A stretch of 64,000 nucleotides of DNA from Ariolimax columbianus (Eukaryota; Mollusca; Gastropoda; Stylommatophora; Arionidae), in contig JAVGWX010000019.1 of NCBI GenBank assembly GCA_036924085.1, positions 16,319,131-16,383,130 on the forward strand. Direction: 5' to 3'. This document shows positions 42,750 through 53,230 of the stretch, one piece after another; within the stretch, counting starts at the first letter, position 1; every line of letters starts with the position of its first letter. A program made the translations under genes and the position numbers. Below the pieces are notes generated by a model, which was not told where the DNA came from, made no database searches, and saw only the letters and a program-made list of their open reading frames with translations.

Positions 42750-43410
42750 ATGAGCATTGATAATGCAAAAACCAGACCTAAAGTTGCCCTAGAGAAGCAA
42801 GAAGTTATAAACCTCACAAATTGTGGATATCTCGGTTCAATTATAATCATGAATGACGCTTGTCAAAAAGAAGTAAGAAGAAGAATCATCATGACATTGC
42901 AGAGGTCAACTAAAACAAAACAGTTTTAGCAGAACATTAGGAAAATAACAAAAATCAAAATCCTGAAGACTTCCATCTTTTCAATGGCAATGCAGGAAAG
43001 CAAGACACGGGCAAACACTAAGTAATAACATTGGATGCTTCGAGCTACAATGCTACAGGAAAGTACTAAAGGTACCATGGTTAGCAAAAAACAAAACACA
43101 GAAATCCTAAAGGAGCTGGATATGGAACAAAATTGAATAGCAAACAATATTATGTCTAGGAAACTAAAATACTTTGACCACATGAAACGTCAAAATGGTC
43201 TAGAAAAAAAAAACACACAACAAAAACAACATTTCTTTAGGGCATGGCACCTGACAAACGAGGCGTAACAAGGCAGACCAAGGATACTATGGGAAAAGGT
43301 CTTTTAAGAGGTTCTCAGAATGCCTGCGATAGAGGCTGGCCAAAGATCGAGTCTTACATATCCGGTTTTATGAGAGACACGTACTGCAAAGAACATGCTA
43401 CATGATGATG
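42750..43410 (+). pseudogene. LINE RT thumb and C-terminal region
   Basis: Reads KVALEKQEVINLTNCGYLGS (the 'xYLGSxI' motif after the catalytic box), EVRRRI, then KYFDHMKRQNGLEK and a worn GRPRILWEKV tail. Several stops and frameshifts. The FADD catalytic box upstream is not seen because the 29-bp array abuts it. Confidence 0.72.
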
Positions 43411-43599
43411 ATGAGCCATGAATAAATACGAAGATTACTTTTATGCCCCCCCCCTTTTTCCTCCCCCTTCCACCCCTCCTCTCCCTTTGTATTATTGTAA
43501 TTATTTTTGCACTCTATAATTTTCGAAAACTAAAATTATTTTGCAATGTGTTATAAATAATTTTTCATGCTATAAATATTTTTACATTATATAATTATC

Positions 43600-44042
43600 T
43601 TTGCATACTGTACTTATTTGTGCATGCTATAATTATCTTTACATGCTATAATTATATTTGAGTGCTGTGATTATTTTGCATGCTATAATTATGTGTGCAT
43701 GTTATAGGTAATTTTGCATGCTACAATTATGTGTGCATGTTATAGGTAATTTTGCATGCTACAATTATGTGTGCATGTTATAGGTAATTTTGCATGCTAC
43801 AATTATGTGTGCATGTTATAGGTAATTTTGCATGCTACAATTATGTGTGCATGTTATAGGTAATTTTGCATGCTATAATTATGTGTGCATGTTATAGGTA
43901 ATTTTGCATGCTATAATTATGTGTGCATGTTATAGGTAATTTTGCATGCTATAATTATGTGTGCATGTTATAGGTAATTTTGCATGCTATAATTATGTGT
44001 GCATGTTATAGGTAATTTTGCATGCTATAAATATGTTTGCAT
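43600..44042. repeat. 38-bp minisatellite built from about 19-bp halves
   Basis: ATTATGTGTGCATGTTATAG plus GTAATTTTGCATGCTATA repeats every 38 bp from 43690. Before it, 43560-43690 has single-half units (GCATGCTATAATTAT) at about 19-20-bp spacing, suggesting dimerisation followed by expansion. Confidence 0.93.
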
Positions 44043-44149
44043 GAAATGCATGCTCTTTGATATTAACGTGTGTCGGCCAATAATACATATTTGCATCTTC
44101 TACTTGACTGCTCGTGTGTTACCGGAATCTGACACGGGAGCGAAGACTA

Positions 44150-44200
44150 GTAGCACTGAAACCTGCTAGGCATGTCGTAAGTGGCAACTAGCGAGAGTGA
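44150..44200. repeat. Motif H
   Basis: AGCACTGAAACCTGCTAGGC and ATGTCGTAAGTGGCAACTAG match the H motif elsewhere. Confidence 0.5.
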
Positions 44201-44239
44201 AAACAGAAAATGGAGTGAAAATCTCTACACCTCATAGTA

Positions 44240-45470
44240 GAAGAGCAGTGCAAATTAAAGTCATCTTGTTTTAAAGCATTGGGCGAACTAAAAGCCAAGA
44301 GATGGCTAGTACTAAAGTGGATACCGTGACACTGTGGAATGCCAGGACATGAGACAGCAGACAGGTTGGCAAAGGAAGGAGCAGCACAAGAACAAAACGA
44401 ACAATCAACTTCCAAGAAAGGAAGACACTTATCAAAGGAAAGTTGACGAAACGAAAGACACTTATCAAAGGAAAGTTGACGAAACGAAAGACACTTATCA
44501 AAGGAAAGTTGACGAAACGAAAGACACTTATCAAAAGAAAGTTGACGAAACGAAAGACACTTATCAAAGGAAAGTTGACGAAACGAAAGACACTTATCAA
44601 AGGAAAGTTGACGAAGCGAAAGACACTTATCAAAGGAAAGTTGACGAAACGAAAGACACTTATCAAAGGAAAGTTGACGAAACGAAAGACACTTATCAAA
44701 GGAAAGTTGACGAAACGAAAGACACTTATCAAAGGAAAGTTGACGAAACGAAAGACACTTATCAAAGGAAAGTTGACGAAACGAAAGACACTTATCAAAG
44801 GAAAGTTGACGAAACGAAAGACACTTATCAAAGGAAAGTTGACGAAACGAAAGACACTTATCAAAGGAAAGTTGACGAAACGAAAGACACTTATCAAAGG
44901 AAAGTTGACGAAACGAAAGACACTTATCAAAGGAAAGTTGACGAAACGAAAGACACTTATCAAAGGAAAGTTGACGAAACGAAAGACACTTATCAAAGGA
45001 AAGTTGACGAAACGAAAGACACTTATCAAAGGAAAGTTGACGAAACGAAAGACACTTATCACTGTCTTGTTCGAGCGAAGCAAGTGATCTTGCTCCGCAT
45101 GAGAATGGGACATGACAGATTGAATAACTACTTAACACAGGCTAACAAAGGCGCCGTCGCCAAAGTGTATGTATGCGGGCGGGCAGCACAGACATCTGAA
45201 CATATCATGCAAGACTGTTATATGCTTACCCAATTGCGTACTGGCCACTGGCTCACTGAGACGAACATCCATGCAAAGCTGTTTGGATGCCCTGAAGAAC
45301 TCTCTACTACAGCAAACTTAATCAAGAAAACTGGACCCCATGTGGACGCAACAAGAAAAAGTATGGCGAACGAGACGAAGAAGGGGAAGACTTTTGTTTC
45401 ATACAAAGAGTTGGTCGTGCACTTCATCTGCCCTTTACTTATCAACGTGTTTCAGGGACTCTATTGACGT
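44240..45470 (+). pseudogene. LINE-N-like RNase H / C-terminal region split by an array
   Basis: At 44310-44405 one frame reads LKWIP-stop-HCGMPGHETADRLAKEGA, the C-terminal RNase H motif with an in-frame stop. The 33-bp array follows. From 45062 another frame reads LVRAKQVILLRMRMGHDRLN, then VCGRAAQTSEHIMQDCYML and LFGCPEEL, the Cys-containing end of these LINE proteins. A single 377-codon frame (44334-45467) joins the array to that end but enters from the wrong frame relative to RNase H. It is therefore a decayed element with a frame made long by the array, not an intact gene. Confidence 0.8.
44423..45061. repeat. 33-bp array inside the LINE, about 19 copies
   Basis: GACACTTATCAAAGGAAAGT plus TGACGAAACGAAA repeats with almost no differences (one AAAAGAAAG, one GAAGCG). 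All three + frames and two - frames are open (for example D-T-Y-Q-R-K-V-D-E-T-K). In one frame it reads K-T-L-I-K-G-K, resembling the KTLIKRS stretch that follows RNase H in LINE-N at 17.2 kb. Confidence 0.96.
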
Positions 45471-46265
45471 ACCCATGTTGCAGCTGTGGTAACCCCTTTC
45501 AGTCTCGACTCCATTGACAGCTCTCTATTGTGTTTTGGTTTTCTTATTCTTTGCCGCATTGTCTTTTCACTTTTCTGTGTTGCAAGAGCTTATCTAGGCC
45601 CAGCCTAAGGTGGCTCTTCATGTTGCATTTCCATTTGGATCAATCTATAGCTGTCTTCCCATGTTTTCAGATTCATATCCAGTGCCTTCATCGCACACGT
45701 CTTTGATCCGTAATGCCTGTCCCAATTCGTGTGACATGAGGTCGCTGGCCTGAAGCAGACATTTTTGTTGTTGCTTATTTTGTATTATATTATTTCCTAC
45801 CCAGGGGCTATCACTTACGTGCATTGTTTCCTTGATTCATATTTAAACATGTTAGTCTAAATGCTGTTTGTTTTGGTTTGTTTACATGAGGGTTTTAGTT
45901 TACCATAAATACGCTTAAATGCGTACCAAAACAGTGCGGCACTTAATTTAAATAATATAAATTGTTAAACTGAGGACTGGAACATATGAGTGTCCATATG
46001 CAGAACATACCATGACCGTGAAACATTTCACACAAAGCTGCATGCTCACGCAGGAATAGAGATAACAATACTGGCCTCGCGAGACGGATATAGAACAAGC
46101 TGCATGGAGGTATAACAGCCTTACAAACAACGGTGTCCTTTGTAAGAGAAACCGGAACGTTGATCTGAGGATGAACAAAGAAGAAGAAGAAGAAGATATA
46201 AATGATGAGAGACATTTTTGTTTGAATGACATATTTATTATTGTCTCAACAAATGTACAGAAATA
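45471..46265. other. No recognisable gene
   Basis: Possibly more worn LINE material around 45600-45760 (CCCAGCCTAAGGTGGCTCTT and CATCGCACACGTCTTTGATC), but no motif is firm. A short GAA run lies at 46178-46195. Confidence 0.35.
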
Positions 46266-46267
46266 GC

Positions 46268-46432
46268 TTAACGCCTTACAGTCCGGCCTAATTGATTAGA
46301 TTCGTGTCTTAAGGCACTAATCTGCCAATTAAGCAGAAATGTAAAGGATCAAGAAACGAATCTAAACAATTCAGCTGGACTGTAAAGTGTTAAGACAGAT
46401 TTCATCAGTTAGGTCGGACTGTAACGGGTTAA
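46268..46432. mobile_element. TTAA-ended fold-back MITE plus an extra half
   Basis: The arms are inverted repeats: TTAACGCCTTACAGTCCGGC ... TTAGATTCGTGTC (46268-46309) and, reverse complemented, TTAACACTTTACAGTCCAGC ... TTAGATTCGTTTC (46353-46393). Both outer ends are TTAA. A third arm (reverse complement TTAACCCGTTACAGTCCGAC) follows to 46432, also ending in TTAA. TTAA targets are typical of piggyBac-type elements; the superfamily is inference. Confidence 0.7.
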
Positions 46433-46519
46433 TACAGTGAAGGCCCTAACAACAGGACTAAATGGGACGTATAAGGAGGGCAGATTTATGCATTTTATGA
46501 ATCCTTTTGCAGTAATTTA

Positions 46520-47190
46520 AAACAGTAATTTCAAGTTAAACATAAGTACATAACTGTCTAGTGCTAGCGAAAGTTAGACATAAATAGGTAGTTGACTAAT
46601 GAGTACTAGGGAAAGTACATAAGTACATAGCTGTCTAGTGAGTGTTAGGGGAAAGTTAGGTGGAAGTACTTAGCTGACTTGTTCTAGGGAAAGTTAGGCA
46701 TTGTACTTAGCTGACTTGTTCTAAGGAAAGTTAGGCATTGTACTTAGCTGACTTGTTCTAGGGAAAGTTAGGCATTGTACTTAGCTGACTTGTTCTAAGG
46801 AAAGTTAGGCATTGTACTTAGCTGACTTGTTCTAAGGAAAGTTAGGCATTGTACTTAGCTGACTTGTTCTAAGGAAAGTTAGACATTGTACTCAGCTGAC
46901 TTGTTCTAGGGAAAGTTAGGCATTGTACTTAGCTGACTTGTTCTAGGGAAAGTTAGGCATTGTACTTAGCTGACTTGTTCTAGGGAAAGTTAGGCATTGT
47001 ACTTAGCTAACTTGTTCTAGGGAAAGTTAGACATTGTGCTTAGCTGATTTGTTCTAAGGAAAGTTAGACATTGTACTTAGCTGACTTGTTCTAGGGAAAG
47101 TTAGATGGAAGTACTTAGCTGACTTGTTCTATGGAAAGTTAGGCATTGTACTTAGCTGACTTGTTCTAGGGAAAGATAGACATAAGCACA
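46520..47190. repeat. 37-bp minisatellite, about 16 copies
   Basis: AAAGTTAGGCATTGTACTTA plus GCTGACTTGTTCTAGGG repeats. Both edges are degenerate. Confidence 0.95.
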
Positions 47191-47289
47191 TGGTTTTCAG
47201 AATACACATAAACAAAAGAAATCACCTTCTGTTTGAGTACCTGTGGCACAACAATGTGATGGAAATGGTTCATCCTACTAGGAAGGCAA

Positions 47290-47600
47290 ATTTTACCGCG
47301 AGGTGACAGGAGCGATGGTTAATCAGGGTCAGCTGAAACATACTGTTCCCCTTCGTGCTACCGGAAACTAGGCTCTGCCACAGCAATCAGACCAAAGAGG
47401 TGAGGATTAGCACTAAATTGTCCATTGTGATGAACTTACTGAGGAACCCTGCATTGCAAAACAGCCTGAAGGACCACATTCTACCTTCGCAATTACGTCT
47501 GGGAATATAAGAAGAGCCACTGCAACCCGCTACCAAATAAACGTTGACAAGAGCATTAACGGAATAACTAAGCGCGAGTAGCCTCGAACAACAACAACAA
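47290..47600 (+). repeat. Interspersed repeat G copy 2
   Basis: CAGGGTCAGCTGAAACATAC (single copy at 47324), GAAACTAGGCTCTGCCACAG, ATAAGAAGAGCCACTGCAAC and CCGCTACCAAATAAACGTTG align with copy 1 (25.8-26.07 kb) and the array next to it. Confidence 0.72.
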
Positions 47601-47652
47601 CAACAGCAACATCAACAACAGCAACAACAACATCAACACTAACAACAACACG
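47586..47652. repeat. (CAA)n microsatellite
   Basis: AACAACAACAACAACAGCAA and similar. Confidence 0.9.
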
Positions 47653-48180
47653 AATGATATCCTAATTGAATATTTCTATTAATTCTGCATGCTGCCCTTC
47701 CATCTACCACCCATTGCCTTGTTGATGTGTGTATGTGTAAAGCTCATCTGCATGCTGTCATTACGTCACTTGGACCGAGGCCAACAAGAGAGCCCAAGGA
47801 TATTGATTCGAATGTAAAACAAAGATGGCCGCTGTTTCCTTCCGTATCAGATGTGTATTTTACATATATTTGCATGCTGTGTAAATGCATTTTCTGGTAT
47901 CTGAGGGAGGCACGCGGATTTGTCATCCAGAATTGCCTTCAGCGGATTCAGTCATATTTTGTGACTGGCTTTTTTTAATTTCCTGTTTTTAATTTATTGA
48001 AGAAAGTCAAAATAATGCCAGTTATAAACCTTATTTTTTTCATTTTGTGACAGAAGACCAATCGAATATTAATGAAAGTTATATTATTCCTAGTCTTGTG
48101 TTGGGTACACTTTATGCAAGAAAAAAGTTGTATTTGGTTTTCATTTTATTTTAGAAAAATCATGTTATTGCCAGTCGAGT
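47653..48180. other. No recognisable gene
   Basis: An 83-codon frame (47727-47978) has no domain that I recognise. Confidence 0.45.
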
Positions 48181-48188
48181 TTTATTGT

Positions 48189-48678
48189 CAGGGCTTGACA
48201 AATTTTTATGGTGGCTTACTAGTCAGTCAAAAATATAACCAATAAGGATGGTCGGACTACAGTCATGCAATTTATGTTAACAAATCTAAACTAGGCACTA
48301 ATTAACCTTTATTTATACATAACTATGCATACCAAACCAAAATATATATTACTTACACAGTATTAGTCTATTTCTTCTTAAGAAAAAATGCACTACAGTC
48401 AGAGGCAGGGCGTGTGTGTTGAACATTCTTGGTAGTTTTAGCACTGTAGTACTATTTATCGATGGATTTAGTAAATTTAAATTGTGGCAGTGGAGGTCCA
48501 TTTAGATTCCCCATCATAAACTACCCCATGCACAATCTATCCGAACCGTAATATCATTTATAATCGTGCGAGAGTATTTTTGTAGTAGAGATTAAAAACA
48601 TAATTAACGATTTAAAATGAATTTTTTTAACTCGTCAAATTGTTACTCATCACAGACGAGCGCTTTTGTCAAGCCCTG
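48189..48678. mobile_element. hAT-type MITE (490 bp)
   Basis: Perfect 14-bp terminal inverted repeats CAGGGCTTGACAAA / TTTGTCAAGCCCTG with a perfect 8-bp TSD, TTTATTGT (48181-48188 and 48679-48686). The CAGGG terminus and 8-bp duplication are the signature of the hAT superfamily. The AT-rich interior has no transposase frame, so it is non-autonomous. Confidence 0.9.
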
Positions 48679-49004
48679 TTTATTGTATACATTTTGTGCA
48701 AGAGAAAAAGATGTCAGTATTTTTGTAGATAAAGGAAGCCGTAACGTAACCAATTAAAATAAAGGTATTGTATAGTAATGTTTTAGTGAAAGAAAAGCCA
48801 TCTGTAGTTTATATGTGATATTGTTATGAGTTATCAAAGAAGTGAAACGCTGTTGACATCAAAACATTACAAATTATCTCAGTGTGGCAATTATTCAGCG
48901 CATGGGGAGTTTATAGCCCCGAGGAATAAAAGTAACTTGCACTTTCAGTCGTCACGCAGTGCATATGCTTGGTTTTTATGTCACGGCATATAAAATAAAA
49001 CCGC

Positions 49005-49150
49005 ACTGGCTGATTAGTACAGTGGTAGAGTACTCGCTTTCCATGTCAAAGGTACAGGTTCAACTCCCACTACTGGCAGCTCCAGGCCACCCAGCTATAA
49101 ATGGGTACCTGACTTACAGTTTTAGAAGGAAAAATGCAGCGAGAAAGGGA
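49005..49150 (+). mobile_element. SINE-F (tRNA-derived)
   Basis: A-box TGATTAGTACAGTGGTAGAG, B-box GGTTCAACTCC, then CAGCTATAAATGGGTACCTG. The tRNA-like head and the ATAAATGGGTACC core are shared in part with SINE-K and SINE-C. Its 3' part grades into an 89-bp triplication. Confidence 0.8.
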
Positions 49151-49413
49151 ACTGACCACCCCATCTCACAAGCTGAGATTGAGTATACTAAAGTCTCTAA
49201 CACTTCATTCCTGAACAGCGGTTAAGTCTGCTGAAGGGAACTGTCCACCCCACCTCACAAGCTGAGGCTTGGTATACTGAAGTCTCTAACACTTCTTTAC
49301 TGACCAGCGGTCAAGTCTGCTGAAGGGAACTGAACACCCCACCTCACAAACTGAGACTTAGTATACTGAAGTCTCTAACACTTCATTCCTGACCAGCGGT
49401 CAAGTCTGCTGAA
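49147..49413. repeat. 89-bp triplication at the SINE-F 3' part
   Basis: Three units of exactly 89 bp start at 49147, 49236 and 49325, each with GGGAACTG, CACCCCAYCTCACAA, AAGTCTCTAACACTTC and AAGTCTGCTGAA. Confidence 0.93.
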
Positions 49414-50030
49414 GGTCTTCCTTGACCTTTTACCGTAACAGGGCTATGAACTCGTACCACATTTGACAGAAGGAGACCAGTCCCAAATGTTTGGGACACC
49501 CGCTTCCCGTAACACGACTTTAAGAACTAACTTCAGTGGTAAATTGGGTACTGAAGACGGCAGATCACAGTTAAGTATGTACAGCTGAACTGTGGGCTAG
49601 TTTTTGTCTGAATTCAAGTTTCTTCTTGTCGGCACGTAGTTGAATAATCGAGCCACGATGTCTTTCCCTGCATGTATGTGAGTTCATAGGGCCCCGAAAA
49701 AACGGGGATCAAAGATCAATACAGATGTAACCTGCCAAGCATGGTGTAAGATTAAACTAAGGCGGGTTGGGCATGGGGCATAGAAACCAATCCTGTATAG
49801 ACTATGTCACGAGAAAGTGGGGGCAGACCTCTACACCTTTGTTTGAAGAAGAGCGATTAAGTAAAATGAAATACTTAAGTGCATGCCACCCTGCATATCT
49901 CTTTGTTGTGACGAGTATATTTGCTAATACATACTAACCAAGGCTGGACTTTTTAGGTTGTTAGTTACAAAATAATCTTGCAGTTTATTTATTTCTATTT
50001 TATTAGTTTATTTTTTTTGGCCCTCGCCAA
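49414..50030. other. No recognisable gene; H motif at 49712-49760
   Basis: ACAGATGTAACCTGCCAAGC and ATGGTGTAAGATTAAAC form a worn H motif. Otherwise no family match. Confidence 0.4.
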
Positions 50031-50034
50031 TCAA

Positions 50035-50325
50035 TCAAATCAAAACCCTTCAACTCCCGGAGAAACATAGGTCATCAACAAATATTCACCAAGTTTCCTG
50101 TCAGGTTTCCACACATTTCCAGCTCTTACCCCCGTCTTTCCTGTCAAGCGCCATAATTTACCCGTGTTTCCTGCAGTTTTTAGGTTTGCAATGACTTCCC
50201 TTCTCGACAAGTGCTTAGGTCTGCCCCTACTTCGCTTGCCCCGAGGATCCCAGAACAATGCCTGTCTTGTAATGCTATCAGCTAGTTTCTTAATGTGTGT
50301 CATATCCATCGCTGACATCTAGTCC
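50035..50325 (-). pseudogene. LINE-T C-terminal tail, best copy
   Basis: Minus-strand frame of 92 codons reads MTHIKKLADSITRQALFWDP, GKRSRGRPKHLSRREVIANL and ends SPGVEGF-stop. This is the 'ITRQALxWxPxGKRxRGRPK' C-terminus of mollusc-type LINEs with the thumb helix and basic tail preserved. AATCAATCAAATC at 50029-50041 is the TTGA tail on the minus strand. No RT catalytic part is adjacent, so it is a 5'-truncated insertion. Confidence 0.85.
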
Positions 50326-50755
50326 CGCTGACATCTGTCCCGCTGACATCTGTCCTGTTCTTTACCACAATTCTATATTAGTGACTACCAAACCATTTTA
50401 TAACCTGAACTCAACGCAACCATCCATTAATGAGATCTTGGACCTTTTTAATTGTACTAATCTCTCGCCCCGCCCACCTCACAGAGCCGTACTGTTGGAC
50501 GGACTTGACATTGGAGTTGAAGATCAGAATTTCCACAAATTCCCTCAAGCAATAAAAGCCCCTCGCGACCTTTGTATTCTTCATTTGGTATCTCTATCAG
50601 AACCCCCGACCTTGTCTTTATTATTAGCAATGTATATGAATGAATCTAGCTCTTGTAGTTTTAATCACATTATGTTCTGAAGTGAAGTTTTTTTGTTTGA
50701 AGTTTATTTCTTAAATAAACAACGAAGAATCCTCAGTTTTTTGTTAGCGTTCTTT
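50326..50755. other. No confirmed gene; 127-codon frame
   Basis: A 17-bp triplet TCCCGCTGACATCTGTC lies at 50309-50357. The frame 50297-50680 (+) has no domain that I recognise. It starts inside the LINE tail, so a host gene is unlikely. Confidence 0.35.
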
Positions 50756-50756
50756 G

Positions 50757-51115
50757 CTCAGTACGTTGTCTTAGTCTTAGTCGACCTCTACTTCTACAGG
50801 GACGGATGCCTTGTGCAGGTACCAGCTCTGGCGTAAGCTGAGTGTAGCCGGGAAGAGGATCTCTGCTTAGTGGACTAGAATCCGGCAGCTTATTACTCCA
50901 CTGCCTTGGACAAGTGCCGCGAAGGGTGATTAACTGGTGTGGGAGTCCTTCTTAATAGACTCAAACACTAGAGCAAAGTAGACCTGCTGCCTGTTAGGCG
51001 CCATCTATGCTGCTTTTAACAAACCAGCTAACCATGGCCCCTGTTATGCCATGTTACACAGTTAGTCGCCTCTTACAACATGCTCTCTGTGGGACAGTAC
51101 TGCTACTGTACCCTG
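50757..51115 (+). repeat. Interspersed repeat D copy 4
   Basis: GTCTTAGTCTTAGTCGACCT, CAGCTTATTACTCCACTGCC, GCCTGTTAGGCGCCATCTAT and TTAGTCGCCTCTTACAACAT match the other D copies end to end. Confidence 0.87.
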
Positions 51116-51650
51116 GTGGATCACTCGACAGACGGTAAACCATGAGGTACCGTGTACACGCTGTGCGCTCAACGGCACCTTGAGTAGTTTGAAACCTAAA
51201 ATAGTAAGCTGTAACTGCTGCCTTTATAACAATTCTAAAGGTAACAAGAATCATATCTAATAGTAGCCCGCCCAAATGTAACAAGGAGACGGCTCTTCAT
51301 CATGCAAAAAGAATATAAAAGGCCTGACACAGTCCATTGCAAGTATATTTTTTTTAATATAACGAACTTTACATCCCCAGGGTAGAAGAGGAGCGACTAA
51401 AAGTGAAAACTAACACCTCCAGGAAAATGGAGAGAAGGAGGATAGCTGGATCATTGGATCTTTCTGTCTTGTCAGAAGTTAAAAAGTTGTGCAAGGACAA
51501 AGGGATATAACGACAGTCCATGACCGTAGAGATTGTGGACCGTAAGACGAATCCTACCAGAGAACTATCTTCCACGGTGCGTGAAAGGAAAATCAGAACT
51601 GTTTGCGGCATCGCATGTTGTGGCGTGTATGCTCAATAGCTGGATAGCAT
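51116..51650. other. No recognisable gene
   Basis: Two short minus-strand frames (51054-51284, 51369-51611) have no domain. Confidence 0.45.
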
Positions 51651-51651
51651 G

Positions 51652-51728
51652 CGTATATGTAATGTATATGTAATGTATATGTAATGTATATGAAATGTAT
51701 ATGTAATGTTTATGTAATGTATATGTAG
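51652..51728. repeat. 11-bp tandem repeat, 7 copies
   Basis: GTATATGTAAT repeats with two substitutions. Confidence 0.93.
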
Positions 51729-51769
51729 ACGTACACAAAAACTCTTATAGAGGTTGTCAACTGATGTCC

Positions 51770-51868
51770 ATCTTCTTCTTATTCTTATTCTTTTTTCCTT
51801 CTCTTCCTCCTCCTCCTCCTCCTCTTCTTCTTCTTCTTCTTCTTCTTCTTCTTCTTCTTCTTCTTCGT
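51770..51868. repeat. (CTT)n/(CCT)n tract
   Basis: A pure CTT run of about 16 units after a CCT run. Confidence 0.95.
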
Positions 51869-52795
51869 CTGTGTTCGTGTTTTCTGATCACATTAAATCT
51901 TCAGTCCTATCACCAAGATGAAGTCCACAGTCCTTTCCAGGTCTGACCGGTGCCCCATAATTTTTGCCTCAGTTCTGCTCCATCTGACCAGGTCTGGCAT
52001 CTTAGTTCTTCGTGGGCCGGCCGTTCCTGAAGTACGTGTTCAGGGGACGGGACTCCTGTCCCACATGGACAATCATTTGTTTGGAAGATTTTGAACCAAT
52101 ATAGGTGGCGCCGTAGTCAGCAGTGGCCCGTTCTCAGGCGAAAGATTGCAGTTTGCTGGTGTCTTTGTAGCTGGGGGATTGAGCACTGTTACTCTCTCCC
52201 ATTTCTCTCCCCATAAAGATGTCCAATAGTCAGAAGACCATCATACAAACCAGTCGGAACTCCTCTCTCTTCTCACAATATTATTACCACTATTTTACCA
52301 CTTAAACATGTCTAACTTATTTACACATTAATCTTTAGCAAGGAATGCGTATTTCTTTACGTTTTCTGTATTTCATTTAAACCTTACAAAGCTGCATTGA
52401 TCTATATAATTCGGTATTTTTGTTACAGTTTAATGTCCGTAGTGTGAATGGAGAATTCCAACAGTGTCGCAGTTCTCGTGACGGTTGCACCCGCTTCTTT
52501 ATCATCGCCTTTAATTTCTAATACCTCCAATAAAGGCAGCCATTTAAATCTAGCTACGTTGCACTTTTCTTTGTCTGTTCGCTCCAGAAATTTTTAAAAG
52601 AATATCTATAAGGGCATCTGTAGGTCGTACTTGCTAGTCAAAACCTGTCCCCGAATGACTGTTTTTCATGACGTTTATATCTCTCTGGCTTTTGATTTCT
52701 GATTCAGTTATTGGACCAGGGTATGTGGACAGATTCTGGTTTCTCGGGGAAAGGTTTCCATAAGCTGAAGGGTTCTCAACATGGGTGATAGTTGT
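51869..52795. other. No recognisable gene
   Basis: About 0.9 kb. No open frame above 60 codons and no match inside the window. Confidence 0.5.
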
Positions 52796-52799
52796 GGTC

Positions 52800-53230
52800 A
52801 TTTACCCTTACTCAATGTATAAGGAACACGGGGCGTCCACTGTGGGGATCTCCGCGGTGGTGGCCTTTACTAAGAGGTCTCCACTACGGGGCCCCCACGA
52901 CGGGACGTCCCTATCACGAGGGATTCCACTATTGGGCATCTAATATGGTGGCCTCCGTTTTGGGGAGTTTCGCTATAGGGCTTTACTTCGAGGGCCTCCA
53001 CGACGGGACGTCCCTATCACGGGGGATTCCACTATTGGGCCTCTAATATGGTGGAATCCGTTTTGGAGAGTTTCGCTATAGGGCTTCACTTCGAGGGCCT
53101 CCACCACGGAGGCATCCGTTATGGGGCCTCCAATATGAGAGTCTCCGTTTTGTAGATCTCCGATATGGGGCTTCGCCACAGTGCCCCCGCCATATCGCCT
53201 CCACTGGGAGGGGTCTTCACTATGGTGGCT
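52800..53230. repeat. Degenerate edge of the 46-bp array
   Basis: GGGGCCTCCA/GGGGACTCCG-like words at irregular 20-50-bp spacing, including a near-copy pair at 52890-52985 and 52997-53093 (CACGACGGGACGTCCCTATC). It merges into the 46-bp array. Confidence 0.65.

Noticed and set aside
44334..45467. 377-codon frame as an intact repeat protein
   Set aside because: Its ends are pieces of a LINE in different frames and the middle is a minisatellite. The RNase H part has an in-frame stop.
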